Assembly (NCBI GenBank): GCA_022827785.1
Contig: JAJEIM010000023.1
Location: 95,308 to 159,307 of the forward strand
Source of the DNA: Acidimicrobiia bacterium
Lineage (GTDB): Bacteria > Actinomycetota > Acidimicrobiia > Spongiisociales > Spongiisociaceae
Direction of reading: 5' to 3'
Length of the DNA stretch: 64,000 nucleotides
Shown: piece by piece, positions 7,671-17,313 of the stretch
How the letters are laid out: each line of letters starts with the position of its first letter
How positions within the stretch are numbered: position 1 is the first letter of the stretch
Notes under the pieces: generated by a model
Seen by the model: the letters and a program-made list of their open reading frames with translations, nothing else
The model's database searches: none
Told to the model about the DNA's origin: nothing
Position numbers and translations under genes: made by a program

Positions 7671-9860
7671 GTGGGCCGTTCAGCGGTCGAGGAGGCATGC
7701 TCGCGCACGGATTCCGGAGGATCGGAAGGGTTGGAGTTGCAGGCCGAGGTAGCGGTAGGAAGGGTGATCGGGCCCGGTCGGCGTGCCGTGGCAGCGATGC
7801 TCGCTGTGGCGCTGATCGCCTCGGCGACTGCCTTCCGTCCACTACCCGCTCGGGCAGCGAATGGTGTTGCCGATCACCTGGCCGCCGCGACTGCCTGTGC
7901 CGGAGCGGCCACCAAGTCTGCGGGGTTCGTGGACACGCTCGGCCTGTTCGCGGAATCGTCCATAAACTGCCTGGCCTACTACGGCATCACACGCGGGACG
8001 GGGCAGGACATCTTCACGCCGGATTCGCCGGTCACGCGCTGGCAGATGGCGTTGTTCCTCATCCGTGCCGCTCCCATTGCCGGGGTTAGCTTGAGTCCAC
8101 CGGCCGATCATGGGTTCCAGGACATCGGCGGCCTGGGGTCTTCGGCTCAGGATGCGATCAACCAGTTGGCGAGCCTGGGCATAACGCGGGGCACCTCGCC
8201 CACCACCTTCTCGCCCAACGCCCTGGTGAACCGAAGCCAGATGGCGTTGTTCCTGCATCGGTTCCTCCTCCGTTCGGACGTCGGGCCGGGCGGGGTCAGC
8301 GCCCGTAGCGTCAGACCGGACGACACCGTCTTCTCGGACATCGGCAGGCTCAGCGACACCGCGGTCAACGCCATCCGAGTCCTGTTCGAGATGGGGGTGA
8401 CGGCCGGTACTTCGAAGACCACCTACTCCCCGTCCTCGATCGTGACGCGAGCGCAGATGGCTGTATTCATCGCCCGGATGCTGGCGCACACCAATGCCCG
8501 CCCCGCTGGTGTGACCATGCATGCCACGGCCGATCGGGTGTCCTCGGGCGACACCCTGATCGTGCACGTGTCGGTGCGGGACAGCAATCGCCGGCCGGTT
8601 GCCCGTGGTTATGTGGACATGTTCACCACGCCCCTATCCAGGCCCCTCTCCTCCTTCGACAGCGACGGCGGCTGCGTCAACAACGTGGAAGCGGTACTCG
8701 GTGGCCTGGTGTGCAGGATCGACCGGCTCGATCAGCGTCTCGACGATCGTGGCAATCTGCTGGCCGTGCTCCAGCCCACCGACCATATGGCACTCTGGGC
8801 ATGGACCGGTTCGAGCGGGGACACCTTCGTTCTCGGCGGTGTCCCGTCCGACATGGTCCGAGTTTCGGTGTGGAAGCATGCGGTCGCAGTCGAGGTTCTG
8901 GACGACCTACCCCCCACCGCCCTCGTCGCTCCGTTGGGCGAGGCCATAGAAGTAGCCGTCCGCCTGGTGGACGAGGATGGCCGGACAGTGGAGGACCAGG
9001 GCGTCCGTGTCCAGGTGAGCACCACCCTCGAGATCAACGGGATCAGGCAACGAAAAGTAGTGAGGACCTATCCGACGGATGACAAAGGGCGAGTGGAGTT
9101 GTCCTTCATGGCCAGGGATCCCAGCTCAACCCGGACCGGTGACACCGTCAGGATGGATGTGGACGTGAGCGCCGGCTTCCTGGACGTCTTCGACCGGACG
9201 ACACCGGGTGTGGTCAGCAACGATGCCGTCGAGCCCAGGGACGCCTGGTTCACATGGTCCGATGAGCCGGCCCGGACGAGCACCCTCCGGCTTGCGCAGA
9301 CGGTGCAGTACCACGCGCTGCCGCAGTCGGCGCCGGGCCCCACCAACCTGATCAGGGCTCTGCTCACCGATCAGTACGGCACGCCGGTACCCGACGCCCG
9401 GATCGACTTCACGTCGGATGACCCGGACGGCATAGGCAGCACCCCGTCATCCAGGCTGACCGACCAGAGGGGTATCGCGACTCTGCGCTATCTGTGGGCC
9501 AGTGCGGATGCGGCCGCAGAACGCATAACGGCCCGGCTGGCCGGCTCGAACCTGGCGGCCGTCACCATGCAGCACTACTGGGCGAGGCCGGAGCCCAACG
9601 AGAGTTCCGGTTTGGGCGTGGTCATCCTCGTTGCCGACACCTTCCGCAATCGGATAGTCGTGGGTGGTCCCACGCCGAGGGCTATCAGCTATACGGGAAG
9701 GGACCGGTTCCTGCTGGAAGGCCGGTTGGTGACACCGGCGGTATTCGAGGATGCGCTCGAAGGCCGTTTCTACGAACGGATCACCTACACCCGGTACTCG
9801 ACCGATCCCCAGGACGTGAACACGTTCGACCTGACCAACAAGGTCTTCGGCGACGGTTAG
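7671..9860 (+). CDS. SLH-domain surface protein with Ig-like repeats
   Basis: A secreted protein of up to 729 residues. A signal peptide is visible (RRAVAAMLAVALIASATA, with cleavage near ARAANG). Three S-layer-homology repeats follow, each with an FxDI.../W-or-SQMALF-type signature (GITRGTGQDIFTPDSPVTRWQ, GITRGTSPTTFSPNALVNRSQ, GVTAGTSKTTYSPSSIVTRAQ). SLH domains anchor proteins to cell-wall polymers. The C-terminal 450 residues hold Big_1/invasin-like beta-sandwich segments (DRVSSGDTLIVHVSVRD; ALLTDQYGTPVPDARIDF). The GTG at 7671 makes the signal peptide unusually long. TTG or GTG starts near 7737 or 7764, next to GGAAGGG, are more likely. Confidence 0.85.
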   Translation: MGRSAVEEACSRTDSGGSEGLELQAEVAVGRVIGPGRRAVAAMLAVALIASATAFRPLPARAANGVADHLAAATACAGAATKSAGFVDTLGLFAESSINCLAYYGITRGTGQDIFTPDSPVTRWQMALFLIRAAPIAGVSLSPPADHGFQDIGGLGSSAQDAINQLASLGITRGTSPTTFSPNALVNRSQMALFLHRFLLRSDVGPGGVSARSVRPDDTVFSDIGRLSDTAVNAIRVLFEMGVTAGTSKTTYSPSSIVTRAQMAVFIARMLAHTNARPAGVTMHATADRVSSGDTLIVHVSVRDSNRRPVARGYVDMFTTPLSRPLSSFDSDGGCVNNVEAVLGGLVCRIDRLDQRLDDRGNLLAVLQPTDHMALWAWTGSSGDTFVLGGVPSDMVRVSVWKHAVAVEVLDDLPPTALVAPLGEAIEVAVRLVDEDGRTVEDQGVRVQVSTTLEINGIRQRKVVRTYPTDDKGRVELSFMARDPSSTRTGDTVRMDVDVSAGFLDVFDRTTPGVVSNDAVEPRDAWFTWSDEPARTSTLRLAQTVQYHALPQSAPGPTNLIRALLTDQYGTPVPDARIDFTSDDPDGIGSTPSSRLTDQRGIATLRYLWASADAAAERITARLAGSNLAAVTMQHYWARPEPNESSGLGVVILVADTFRNRIVVGGPTPRAISYTGRDRFLLEGRLVTPAVFEDALEGRFYERITYTRYSTDPQDVNTFDLTNKVFGDG

Positions 9861-9885
9861 AACCCCGAAGGCGCCGATCTACAGG

Positions 9886-9898
9886 GAACCTGAGGTTC
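9886..9898. repeat. 13-bp perfect palindrome downstream of the SLH gene
   Basis: GAACCT-G-AGGTTC lies 26 bases after the SLH gene stop and just outside the second copy of the dispersed repeat. It could be a short terminator stem, an insertion target or chance. There is no T-tract after it. Confidence 0.3.
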
Positions 9899-9934
9899 AG
9901 GGCGTCATGGGTGGTGTCCTGTGCCCAAAGTTCG

Positions 9935-10158
9935 TGAAGTCGCGAAATCGCGGCGAGCGGCTCCACCCCGCCGGGCCCTCCCCCGCCGCCGCCACCTTGG
10001 TTGGAGCGTGGTCGACCATGCCCGGCCTGCTGCCGGGCTGCGGTCTCCGCTCCACGAAGCCCCGTTTGTTCCCTCAAGCCGGCCCAGCCGAATCGGTCTT
10101 GCTTCATCGGCCGGCATAGGTGCTTGGCAATAGGCAACTTATAGCGGGGGTGTGACAT
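9935..10158 (-). repeat. Dispersed repeat, copy 2 (inverted relative to copy 1)
   Basis: Read on the minus strand, this stretch repeats the block order seen at 4719-4952: (A/T)TGTCACA, TATA-GTTGCCTATTGC-AAGCACCTA, GAGGGAACA, TGGAGCG, CCCGGCA-CAG, CCGGGCATGGTCGA-CACGCTCC-AACCA, GGTGG-GGCGGGGGAGGGCCC, and CGCCGCGATTTCGCG. No flanking target duplication or transposase is present. The rest of the 468-base gap between the SLH gene and the next gene (9861-9934 and 10159-10316) shows nothing else recognisable. Confidence 0.75.
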
Positions 10159-10316
10159 GGTTTGCGAGAACGCGAAAAATACGAGCCAGGTTCCTGGTTG
10201 GGCTAGCTAAGTGGCATGTGACGGGCTCGTCCCGCGCCTTGCGGCCAGGGACGATGACGCACCGAGCCGCCGCGCCGTTCCGATGGCTCCACGCCCATCT
10301 GCTTGCCCGGAACCGG

Positions 10317-10328
10317 TAACCTGGCCGG
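10317..10328 (+). promoter_or_regulatory. Leaderless -10 box (TAACCT, N6, GTG)
   Basis: TAACCT at 10317-10322 ends exactly six bases before GTG 10329. In actinobacteria this geometry puts the transcription start on the start codon itself. There is no ribosome-binding sequence, which supports a leaderless mRNA and fixes the start of the next gene. Confidence 0.5.
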
Positions 10329-11114
10329 GTGTCCATGCCCGAAGCTCCCGCGGCCCCCCTCGAGACCGAGCCGGATGGCTTGGATGATGGTGACTCCGTG
10401 GCAACCGCAGGGCATACCGTTCTGGCGGTGAGGAGGAGGCTGGGCGGTCGGTGGTCTCTCGGGCTGGTCGGAGCGGTCCTGATCCTTCATGGCGGCGGCC
10501 TGCTGTTCGAGCGGTTGCCCGCTCCTTCAGGCGCCGGCGGCGAACCGGAGCCGGATGGCGGCGGTCTGCTGTTCGGGTGGTCGCTCACCCGCACGGTACT
10601 CGAACTGATCTACCCGAACCGGGACCTTCCCGGGCTCGAGACGCGAGACCTGGGATGGGCGGCGATGTTCCTGGTCGTCGGCGCTCTGCTGGTCGTGTGG
10701 ACATCCGTCAGGTTGGTGAGCCGGAGGCCGATCGTGCGCGGGGACCGGGACGGCCTGGGACTGGCGGTACGGGGACCCTTCCGGCGACCGATCACCATCC
10801 CTTGGAGGGAGGTGGCCGGCGTCTCGGCGACGACGGTGACCGACGATTACGGAGACGTCCCCGCGTTGCTGATCCGTCTGGCGGACCCGAGCCGGATCGG
10901 ACCCAATCCCTGGGGCGCCAGTTGGGTCGAGCCCTCCACCCTGTCTGTCGGCGCGCCGGACTGGGGACAGGATCCCCACCGCGTCGCCGACCGGCTGCGG
11001 GAAGTCGCGGCGCTCGGCACCCGCCTGCCGCCGGAAGAGACCGAACCCGACCCGCCGCCGGCGATGATCGTCGAACCGGTTCCCGGCGTGCCTGCCGGGG
11101 AGGGGGACGAATGA
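10329..11114 (+). CDS. Membrane protein of unknown function
   Basis: A 261-residue protein with two hydrophobic segments (residues about 39-58, LGLVGAVLILHGGGLLF, and about 109-130, WAAMFLVVGALLVVWTSVRLV). A cytoplasmic C-terminal half (GLGLAVRGPFRRPITIPWREVAGVSA) resembles the PH-like domain of small bacterial membrane proteins. The C-terminal tail is acidic and proline-rich. The family is not recognised with certainty. Its stop overlaps the start of the endonuclease IV gene (ATGA), so both come from one transcript. ATG at 10335 is an alternative start, but the leaderless -10 box favours GTG 10329. Confidence 0.7.
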   Translation: MSMPEAPAAPLETEPDGLDDGDSVATAGHTVLAVRRRLGGRWSLGLVGAVLILHGGGLLFERLPAPSGAGGEPEPDGGGLLFGWSLTRTVLELIYPNRDLPGLETRDLGWAAMFLVVGALLVVWTSVRLVSRRPIVRGDRDGLGLAVRGPFRRPITIPWREVAGVSATTVTDDYGDVPALLIRLADPSRIGPNPWGASWVEPSTLSVGAPDWGQDPHRVADRLREVAALGTRLPPEETEPDPPPAMIVEPVPGVPAGEGDE

Positions 11115-11893
11115 TCGATGTAGGCGCTCACGTGCCCGGCGATGATCCGGTGGCCGAGGCCGTCTCACGGGGCGTTGACCTGGTCCAGGTTTTCCTCGGC
11201 CCGCCGCAATCGTGGAAGAAGCCCCCGCCACGACTCGACGCTCGGGAACTGAAGGACTCGCCGGTAAGAATCTACGTCCATGCCCCCTACCGGCTCAACG
11301 TGGCCAGCCCCAACAACCGGATCCGCATCCCGAGCCGTAAGACCCTGGCCAACATCGTCGACGCCGCGGAGCAGATCGGCGCAGCCGGCCTCGTCGTACA
11401 CGGCGGCCACGTGACCGGTGGCGAGGCGGTCGAGGACGGGTTCCCGCGCTGGCGCAAGGCTTTGGAGAGCTTCGAGACCGACCTTCCCATCATTATCGAG
11501 AACACGGCCTCGGGCGACAACGCTCAGGCTCGGCGCATAGATGATCTGGCCCGTCTGTGGGAGGTGATCGGCGACCTCGGACCTGGGTTCTGCCTGGATA
11601 CCTGCCATGTCTGGGCCGGGGGAGAGCCCCTGGAAGGGGTGGTCGAGCGGGTGCTCGAAGCGACCGGCCGGATCGACCTGGTCCACCTGAACGACTCGCG
11701 GGACGGCTTCGACTCCCGGCGGGACCGCCACGCCAACCTGGGCAAGGGACACATCCCCGGAGATATGCTGGTGGAGATCGTTCGCCAGGCCGGGGCGCCC
11801 ACCATCATCGAGACCCCAGGCGGCATCGCCGAGCACAACGCCGATCTGGACTGGATCAGGAACCGGCTGGTGGCCGCTCCCGCCCTGTTCTAG
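11111..11893 (+). CDS. nfo: Deoxyribonuclease IV (AP endonuclease, Nfo family)
   Basis: A 260-residue TIM-barrel endonuclease that cuts DNA at abasic sites in base-excision repair. The zinc-ligand motifs of the AP endonuclease 2 family appear in order: HAPYRLNVASP, LVVHGGH, IIENTASG, FCLDTCHVWAGG, VHLNDSRDGFDSRRDRHANLGKG and a final IIETPGG. Length (about 260-280) is normal. The ATG overlaps the preceding stop by four bases (ATGA). A sugar isomerase of the same fold is the alternative, but DSRDGFDSRRDRHANLGKGHI is diagnostic of endonuclease IV. Confidence 0.9.
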   Translation: MIDVGAHVPGDDPVAEAVSRGVDLVQVFLGPPQSWKKPPPRLDARELKDSPVRIYVHAPYRLNVASPNNRIRIPSRKTLANIVDAAEQIGAAGLVVHGGHVTGGEAVEDGFPRWRKALESFETDLPIIIENTASGDNAQARRIDDLARLWEVIGDLGPGFCLDTCHVWAGGEPLEGVVERVLEATGRIDLVHLNDSRDGFDSRRDRHANLGKGHIPGDMLVEIVRQAGAPTIIETPGGIAEHNADLDWIRNRLVAAPALF

Positions 11894-11919
11894 CGGGATT
11901 CGCCGTACCCGTACCGTCC

Positions 11920-12219
11920 CTACCCGCTGTCCCGGTAGACGGCGGCGATGTCGTCCCCGCACTCCGCCTCGATCCGTCCCATGACCGCCCCGTGGCGGGT
12001 CGCGTCGACCAGGATCCCGCTCACCTTGTCGGCCGTCATGCCCTCGATCCTCACCTGCCGGCACACTTCCCAGGCCAGGTAGTCGAGGTCGTCCGGGGGT
12101 TGCTCATCCCCGCAGGAGGCGCTGACGAGCAAGGCCATCACCAGGAACAGGCACCAGCCCCGTAGGCCTCCCCCCGTCCGATCGGAAACTCGGTCCCATC
12201 GCTTCACCGTCCGTCCCAC
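11920..12219 (-). CDS. Small putative lipoprotein
   Basis: A 99-residue protein with a basic N-terminus, a hydrophobic segment (LRGWCLFLVMALLVSAS) and a lipobox-like SASC followed by GDEQPPDD, as expected for an exported lipoprotein. The mature part is short and acidic, with cysteines in EVCRQV and AECGDD. I do not recognise the family. It converges on the endonuclease IV gene 26 bases away. It starts at GTG and no ribosome site is evident. Confidence 0.5.
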   Translation of the reverse strand: MGRTVKRWDRVSDRTGGGLRGWCLFLVMALLVSASCGDEQPPDDLDYLAWEVCRQVRIEGMTADKVSGILVDATRHGAVMGRIEAECGDDIAAVYRDSG

Positions 12220-12362
12220 GCTAGTGATGATGCTTCCCGACGGAGCTGTCCAAGGACTATCTCTCCTTCCAACGAGGAGGAATATCTGGAAGATTCTCCC
12301 TTACAGAAGGAGAATCGAAGATGGTCTCTGGGCCAGCTTCGGGCAGAGAGCAATGATTCTCC

Positions 12363-12417
12363 CAGATATATGCCACTTTATCGGCATATAATACGCCGAT
12401 AAAGTGGCATATATCTG
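12363..12417. promoter_or_regulatory. 23-bp-arm perfect palindrome with TATAAT in the loop
   Basis: The arms 12363-12385 and 12395-12417 are exact reverse complements, and the 9-base loop ATATAATAC contains a consensus -10 box (12387-12392). Inside it the octamer GGCATATA occurs three times: inverted at 12367-12374, direct at 12383-12390 and direct at 12406-12413, the direct copies 23 bases apart. The right arm holds AAAGTG, whose GTG (12404) is in frame with the ATPase gene. It looks like a multi-half-site operator on the promoter of that gene. The stretch is AT-rich against its surroundings. Confidence 0.75.
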
Positions 12418-12460
12418 CTACCCTGGTCTGCGGCACAACATCAAGACAAGGGGACCGCAG

Positions 12461-13744
12461 GTGGAGACGGACACAACCACGCCTGCCGGCTACCTCCCAA
12501 GGATCGTGGATGCCGAGATGTGTTCTGCCCTGGCGACGATGCCTGCTGTCGTCGTGGAGGGCCCGAGGGCTTGCGGCAAGACGTGGACCGGCAGGAGATT
12601 CGCCCGAAGCGCCGTGTTTCTGGACGAGCGTGCCAATGAGGCACTGTCGGTCGGTATGGACCCCGCCGGAATTCTCGATGGTGAGGCGCCGCGACTCCTC
12701 GATGAATGGCAGCTGGCGCCAGGCATATGGAACCCGATGCGCCGGGCTTGTGATGAGCGCGGGATCAAGGGTCAGTTCATCCTGACCGGCTCTGCCAATC
12801 CACCCGACGACATAACGAGGCACTCGGGGGCCGGTCGGATCATCAGGGTGCGCATGCGTCCCATGAGCCTGTTCGAGTCCGGCGACTCTGACGGCAGCAT
12901 TTCTCTTGGCGAGGTCTTGGCGGGCGGGCCGTGCCGGGCGGCGAACCAGGGCTACTCCCTTGGCGATGTACTCGGACTGGCCTGCCGGGGCGGGTGGCCC
13001 CAGCACGTCAACGCAAGCGTGGATACGGCGGTTGGCGCGGCCCGGGCCTACCTGGCCGAGATCACTCGAACCGACGTGTCGAGGGTGGACGGCGTGGAGC
13101 GGAATCCTCTCAAGGTGGAGCGGTTGCTGGTCTCGATGGCCAGGAATGTGGCCACGGATGTCAAACACTCGACGCTCGCTGCGGACACGGCAGCCGGTTA
13201 CGGGCGACCGGAACTGGAACGCCGTACCGTCGCCAGATACCTCGACGCCCTGGAGCGCCTGTTCGTAGTGGAGAGAGTGCCGGCCTGGAGGCCGCACCTC
13301 GCATCGCGAGTCCAGGTCCGGAAAGCCCCCAAACTCCACCTCGCCGACCCTTCCCTCACGGTCGCCATGCTGGACACGGGGGTGAATACGCTGCTTCGAG
13401 ATCTGCAGTTTGCCGGACGCCTGTTCGAGTCGATGGTTGCTCGCGACCTTCAGGTATATGCCGCCGCAAACCGGGCCGTGACCTCGCATTATCGCGACAG
13501 CCAGGGCCTGGAGGTGGATCTGGTCATCTCCAAGCCGGACGGCCGCTGGGCTGCCGTGGAGGTCAAGCTGGGCGGGCGAGAGGCTATCGACAAGGCTGCG
13601 GCGTCCCTGTTGCGACTCCGAGCCAGAGTCGACGGCGCCTCGCAAGGTCCTCCGCTCCGGCTCATGGTGGTCACGGCCACCGGCTACGCGTTCGAGCGTC
13701 CCGACGGGGTATGCGTGGTCCCCATTACGTCACTGGGGCCATGA
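12461..13744 (+). CDS. AAA ATPase with DUF4143 domain, paralogue 1
   Basis: A 427-residue protein pairing an N-terminal AAA_14-type ATPase with a C-terminal DUF4143 domain. Walker A is GPRACGKT (residues 34-41), Walker B is RLLDEWQ, and a sensor follows in FILTGSANP. The C-terminus has a PD-(D/E)XK-like signature ([10 protein letters not shown]...[10 protein letters not shown]), so nuclease ancestry is likely. The cellular role of this widespread family is not established. GTG 12461 follows AAGGGG by seven bases. GTG 12404, inside the palindrome and 11 bases after TATAAT, is an in-frame alternative. Its 3' end overlaps clpB by 61 bases. A paralogue lies at 41776-43047. Confidence 0.88.
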   Translation: METDTTTPAGYLPRIVDAEMCSALATMPAVVVEGPRACGKTWTGRRFARSAVFLDERANEALSVGMDPAGILDGEAPRLLDEWQLAPGIWNPMRRACDERGIKGQFILTGSANPPDDITRHSGAGRIIRVRMRPMSLFESGDSDGSISLGEVLAGGPCRAANQGYSLGDVLGLACRGGWPQHVNASVDTAVGAARAYLAEITRTDVSRVDGVERNPLKVERLLVSMARNVATDVKHSTLAADTAAGYGRPELERRTVARYLDALERLFVVERVPAWRPHLASRVQVRKAPKLHLADPSLTVAMLDTGVNTLLRDLQFAGRLFESMVARDLQVYAAANRAVTSHYRDSQGLEVDLVISKPDGRWAAVEVKLGGREAIDKAAASLLRLRARVDGASQGPPLRLMVVTATGYAFERPDGVCVVPITSLGP

Positions 13745-16317
13745 ATGGCATTCGATAGGACCAGCCCTTCCCCGTCGGCGGTCACGGTCACGGTGTCGCC
13801 GGGGCGGAAGCGTCCTTCCAGCAGGCCCAGGGCCAGGGGGTCGACCAGGGCGGTCTGGAGGAGGCGCTTGAGCGGCCTGGCGCCGTAGGCGGGGTCGTAG
13901 CCCTCGCCGGCCAGCCAGGCAGCCGCCTCGTCGGACAACTCGACCGTGATGCCGCGGGCCTCGAGGCGCTCGCCGAGCCGAGCGAACTGGAGGTCCACGA
14001 TCTGGCGCAGATCCTCCGCCGACAGCCGGGAGAACACCACGATGTCGTCGATCCGGTTGAGGAACTCGGGGCGGAAGTGATTCCGGACCCGTTCCATCAC
14101 GCGGGTTCGCACCGCCTCTCCGGGTAGATCCGGGGTGATCAACTCGGAGCCCAGGTTGGAGGTCATGATCAGCACCGTGTTGGTGAAGTCCACGGTCCGG
14201 CCCTGGCCGTCGGTGAGCCTCCCGTCGTCGAGCACCTGGAGGAGCGTCCCGAACACTTCGGAGTGGGCCTTCTCCACCTCGTCCAGCAGGACCACCGAGT
14301 AGGGGCGGCGCCGGACCGCCTCGGTCAGCTGACCTCCCTCCTCGTAGCCCACGTAGCCGGGAGGAGCGCCGACCAGACGGCTGACCGAGTGCTTCTCCAT
14401 GTACTCGGACATGTCGATCCGGACCATGGCCCGCTCGTCGTCGAACATGAACGCGGCCAGGGTCTTGGCCAGCTCGGTCTTGCCGACCCCGGAGGGACCG
14501 AGGAACAGGAAGGACCCGATCGGGCGGTTGGGATCGGCCAGACCGGAGCGACTCCGGCGGATGGCGCCGGCCACCGCCGATACCCCGGCATCCTGGCCGA
14601 TCACACGCTCGTGGAGATGATCCTCAAGGTGGACCAGCCTGGCCATCTCGCTCTCCATGAGGCGCGAGACGGGGATCCCCGTCCAGCGGCTCACCACCGC
14701 TGCGACATCCTCCTCGGTGACCTCCTCGCTGAGCATGGACATGTCGGCCTGCAGGTCGGCCAGGGATTCCTCCCGGGTCGCCAGCTCCCGAGCCAGGCGG
14801 GGAAGCTCCCCGTACTGCAGCTCCGCGGCCCGCTGCAGGTCACCGGCCCGAGTGGCCTGGTCCGACTCCGTTCGGGCATCCTCGATCTGCTGCTTGACCG
14901 ACCTGATGGCCTCGATCTGTTCCTTCTCGTGCTGCCAGTGGGTGGTCAGACGGTCCAACTCCTCGGTGATCTCGGCCATTTCCTGGTCGACGGCCTCCAT
15001 CCGGGCTTTCGAACCCTCGTCGGACTCCTTGCCCAGCGCGCTCGCCTCGATCTCCAGCTGGCGCAGGCGGCGGGTCAGGGTGTCGATCTCCTCGGGCATG
15101 GAGTCGATCTCGATGCGGAGCCGCGAGGCGGCCTCGTCCATCAGGTCGATGGCCTTGTCCGGCAGGTGCCGGGAGGTGATGTAGCGGTCGGAAAGCACCG
15201 CCGCCGCGATCAGGGCCCCGTCGGTGATCCGGACCCCGTGGTGGACCTCGTAGCGTTCCTTCAGACCCCGCAGGATCCCCACCGTCTCGTCGGTGCTGGG
15301 GGGCGCCACCATCACCGGCTGGAAGCGCCGTTCCAGGGCGGCGTCCTTCTCCACATGCTTGCGGTACTCGTCCAGCGTGGTGGCGCCGATCATGCGGAGC
15401 TCGCCCCGGGCGAGCAGTGGCTTGAGCATGTTGGAGGCGTCCATCGCCCCCTCGGCGGCGCCGGCGCCCACCAGCGTGTGCATCTCGTCGATGAAGGTGA
15501 CGATCCGGCCGTCGGCGGCCTTGATCTCGTCGAGCGTGGCCTTGAGGCGCTCTTCGAACTCCCCGCGGTACTTGGCTCCCGCCACCATGGCGCCCAGGTC
15601 GAGCGCCACGATCCGCTTATTCTTGAGGCCTTCGGGAACGTCGCCGTCGAGGATGCGCAGAGCCAGACCCTCGGCGATGGCGGTCTTGCCGACGCCGGGC
15701 TCACCGATGAGAACCGGGTTGTTCTTGGTGCGCCGGCTCAGTACCTGGATGATCCGGCGGATCTCATCATCCCGTCCGATCACCGGGTCGAGCTTGCCCG
15801 CCCCTGCCTCGGCGACCAGGTCGCGCCCGTACCGTTCCAGCGCAGCCATCGTGTCCTCGGGGTTGTCGGTGGTGATCCGCCGGGCGCCGTGCACCTCCGC
15901 CAGCACATCGGCGATGGCCTGCCGGGTAACACCGGAATCCCGCAGGAGGGTTCCGGCCCGCGTGTCCGACCCGGCCAGGGCGGCCAGCAGGTGTTCGACG
16001 GAGGTGTAGCTGTCGCCGGCCGCAGCCATTCCGGCTAGGGCGTCCTCCAGGACGCTGATGGTGGCTCGGGCATAGCCGGTCTCGGCGCCGCCGTACACCT
16101 GCGGGAGGGACTCGACCAGGCCCTCGGCGCCCTGCCGGAGTAGAGCCGGGGCCACGTCGAGGCGGGCCAGCAGCGGAAGGGTGACGGTGTCAGGCTGTCC
16201 GAGGAGCGCCACGAGCAGGTGGGCCGGCTCGACCGCCTGGTGATGCCGAGCGGTGGCGTCCTCGCGGGCGGTTACCAGAGCCGCCTGTGCCTTCTGGGTG
16301 AACCGTCCTGCGTCCAT
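13684..16317 (-). CDS. clpB: ATP-dependent chaperone ClpB
   Basis: An 877-residue Hsp100 disaggregase that works with DnaK to rescue aggregated protein. The Clp N-domain ([14 protein letters not shown]...) is followed by the first AAA+ module ([22 protein letters not shown]), the coiled-coil M-domain (residues about 400-530) and the second module ([19 protein letters not shown]). The start has a good ribosome site (GGCGGAG). The family sequence ends near DGEGLVLS. The last 22 or so residues are encoded on the opposite strand of the DUF4143 gene end, so the stop seems to have been supplied by that neighbour. No clear HAIR/HspR box was found upstream. Confidence 0.97.
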   Translation of the reverse strand: MDAGRFTQKAQAALVTAREDATARHHQAVEPAHLLVALLGQPDTVTLPLLARLDVAPALLRQGAEGLVESLPQVYGGAETGYARATISVLEDALAGMAAAGDSYTSVEHLLAALAGSDTRAGTLLRDSGVTRQAIADVLAEVHGARRITTDNPEDTMAALERYGRDLVAEAGAGKLDPVIGRDDEIRRIIQVLSRRTKNNPVLIGEPGVGKTAIAEGLALRILDGDVPEGLKNKRIVALDLGAMVAGAKYRGEFEERLKATLDEIKAADGRIVTFIDEMHTLVGAGAAEGAMDASNMLKPLLARGELRMIGATTLDEYRKHVEKDAALERRFQPVMVAPPSTDETVGILRGLKERYEVHHGVRITDGALIAAAVLSDRYITSRHLPDKAIDLMDEAASRLRIEIDSMPEEIDTLTRRLRQLEIEASALGKESDEGSKARMEAVDQEMAEITEELDRLTTHWQHEKEQIEAIRSVKQQIEDARTESDQATRAGDLQRAAELQYGELPRLARELATREESLADLQADMSMLSEEVTEEDVAAVVSRWTGIPVSRLMESEMARLVHLEDHLHERVIGQDAGVSAVAGAIRRSRSGLADPNRPIGSFLFLGPSGVGKTELAKTLAAFMFDDERAMVRIDMSEYMEKHSVSRLVGAPPGYVGYEEGGQLTEAVRRRPYSVVLLDEVEKAHSEVFGTLLQVLDDGRLTDGQGRTVDFTNTVLIMTSNLGSELITPDLPGEAVRTRVMERVRNHFRPEFLNRIDDIVVFSRLSAEDLRQIVDLQFARLGERLEARGITVELSDEAAAWLAGEGYDPAYGARPLKRLLQTALVDPLALGLLEGRFRPGDTVTVTADGEGLVLSNAIHGPSDVMGTTHTPSGRSNA

Positions 16318-16578
16318 CGTTTCTCCGCCTCTCAGGGATCGGATTGCCTTCCACCTGTTCCAACGCCGGTGACGCGTGGATTATGCCCAGAAAATCTAAG
16401 CGTTAGCATATCAACTTCTTGAACGATGCCGGCCGGGCGATTGTCACCCTCCGAGTACCTGGAACCGCCGTGGGCTTAAGCAACCAGGCCGGATAGGTCT
16501 CTCGGTAACCTGCCGTTGAGAACCAGGATGCGTTTGTGCGGAGCATCCGGCACCCGACCACGGAGGGCTAGATAGCTT

Positions 16579-17313
16579 ATGGCGCTGACCAGCCTTGCTG
16601 ACGGCCTGCTGTTCGGAGAGTGCCACGGAGCGGGCCCGGTCCAGGTGGTCGCCCTCCATGGTTGGGGTCGGGACCGGCGTGATTTCCAGCGCGTTCTGCA
16701 GGATCTCGATGCGGTGGCCGTCGACCTGCCCGGGTTCGGCGCCACGCCTCCCCCGCCGACCGCCACCGGCGCGGACGGATACGCCCGGGTGGTGGCCGCC
16801 TGGATCGAGCAGCTCCCGGACCCCCAGGTGTTGGTGGGCCACTCCTTCGGCGGCCGGGTCGCGGTGGTGCTGGCCGCGACTCGGCCGGAGCTGGTTGCCG
16901 GTCTCGTTCTGGTAGGGGTGCCCCTGCTCCACCGCTCGGATCGAGCCGCCCGCCGGCCTTCCGTTGCCTACCGCCTGGTGCGTCTGGCCAACCGGGCCGG
17001 CCTCGTCAGCGACGAGCGCCTCGAGCGCGAGAAGCGTCGCCGTGGATCGGCCGACTACCGGGCGGCGACCGGGGTGATGCGCGACATCCTGGTGAAAGTG
17101 GTGAACGAGAGCTACGAGGACGTACTGCCCGAAGTGGTCTGCCCGGTTTGGATGGTCTGGGGCGCCGATGACTCGGAGGTTCCGCTGGAGGTGGCCTACC
17201 GCGCCCGAGAGCTCTTCGAGTTCGCGGACCTTGACGTGGTGGAGGGTTGCGGCCATGACCTCCCCGGAGAGGCCCCGGACCGGATCCGGGCCATCATCGA
17301 GGCGATGCTATGA
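16579..17313 (+). CDS. Alpha/beta-hydrolase
   Basis: A 244-residue hydrolase of the alpha/beta fold. The oxyanion-hole region is VVALHGWGRDRRD, the nucleophile Ser89 sits in LVGHSFGGR, the acid lies in VWGADDSEVP and the histidine in EGCGHDLPGE near the end. The cap is small. The substrate cannot be inferred. The gene is translationally coupled (ATGA) to the MurF-like gene downstream, so the pair may act on cell-wall or membrane intermediates. GGAGGG lies 11 bases before the ATG. The 261-base gap to clpB contains a short palindrome CTAAGCGTTAG and no other clear signal. Confidence 0.85.
   Translation: MALTSLADGLLFGECHGAGPVQVVALHGWGRDRRDFQRVLQDLDAVAVDLPGFGATPPPPTATGADGYARVVAAWIEQLPDPQVLVGHSFGGRVAVVLAATRPELVAGLVLVGVPLLHRSDRAARRPSVAYRLVRLANRAGLVSDERLEREKRRRGSADYRAATGVMRDILVKVVNESYEDVLPEVVCPVWMVWGADDSEVPLEVAYRARELFEFADLDVVEGCGHDLPGEAPDRIRAIIEAML

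Noticed and set aside
9781..10158. A 125-codon frame on the minus strand with seven glycines in a row
   Set aside because: It is the counterpart of the frame above and runs into the antisense strand of the SLH gene. The matching parts are explained by the repeat at DNA level.
14263..16038. A 591-codon frame antisense to clpB
   Set aside because: It is a typical antisense shadow with Gly/His/Leu-rich composition. clpB itself is unmistakable.
16318..16578. A possible HAIR/HspR operator upstream of clpB
   Set aside because: Only a half-like CTTGAAC and an unrelated CTAAGCGTTAG palindrome are present. The CTTGAGT-N7-ACTCAAG consensus is not found.
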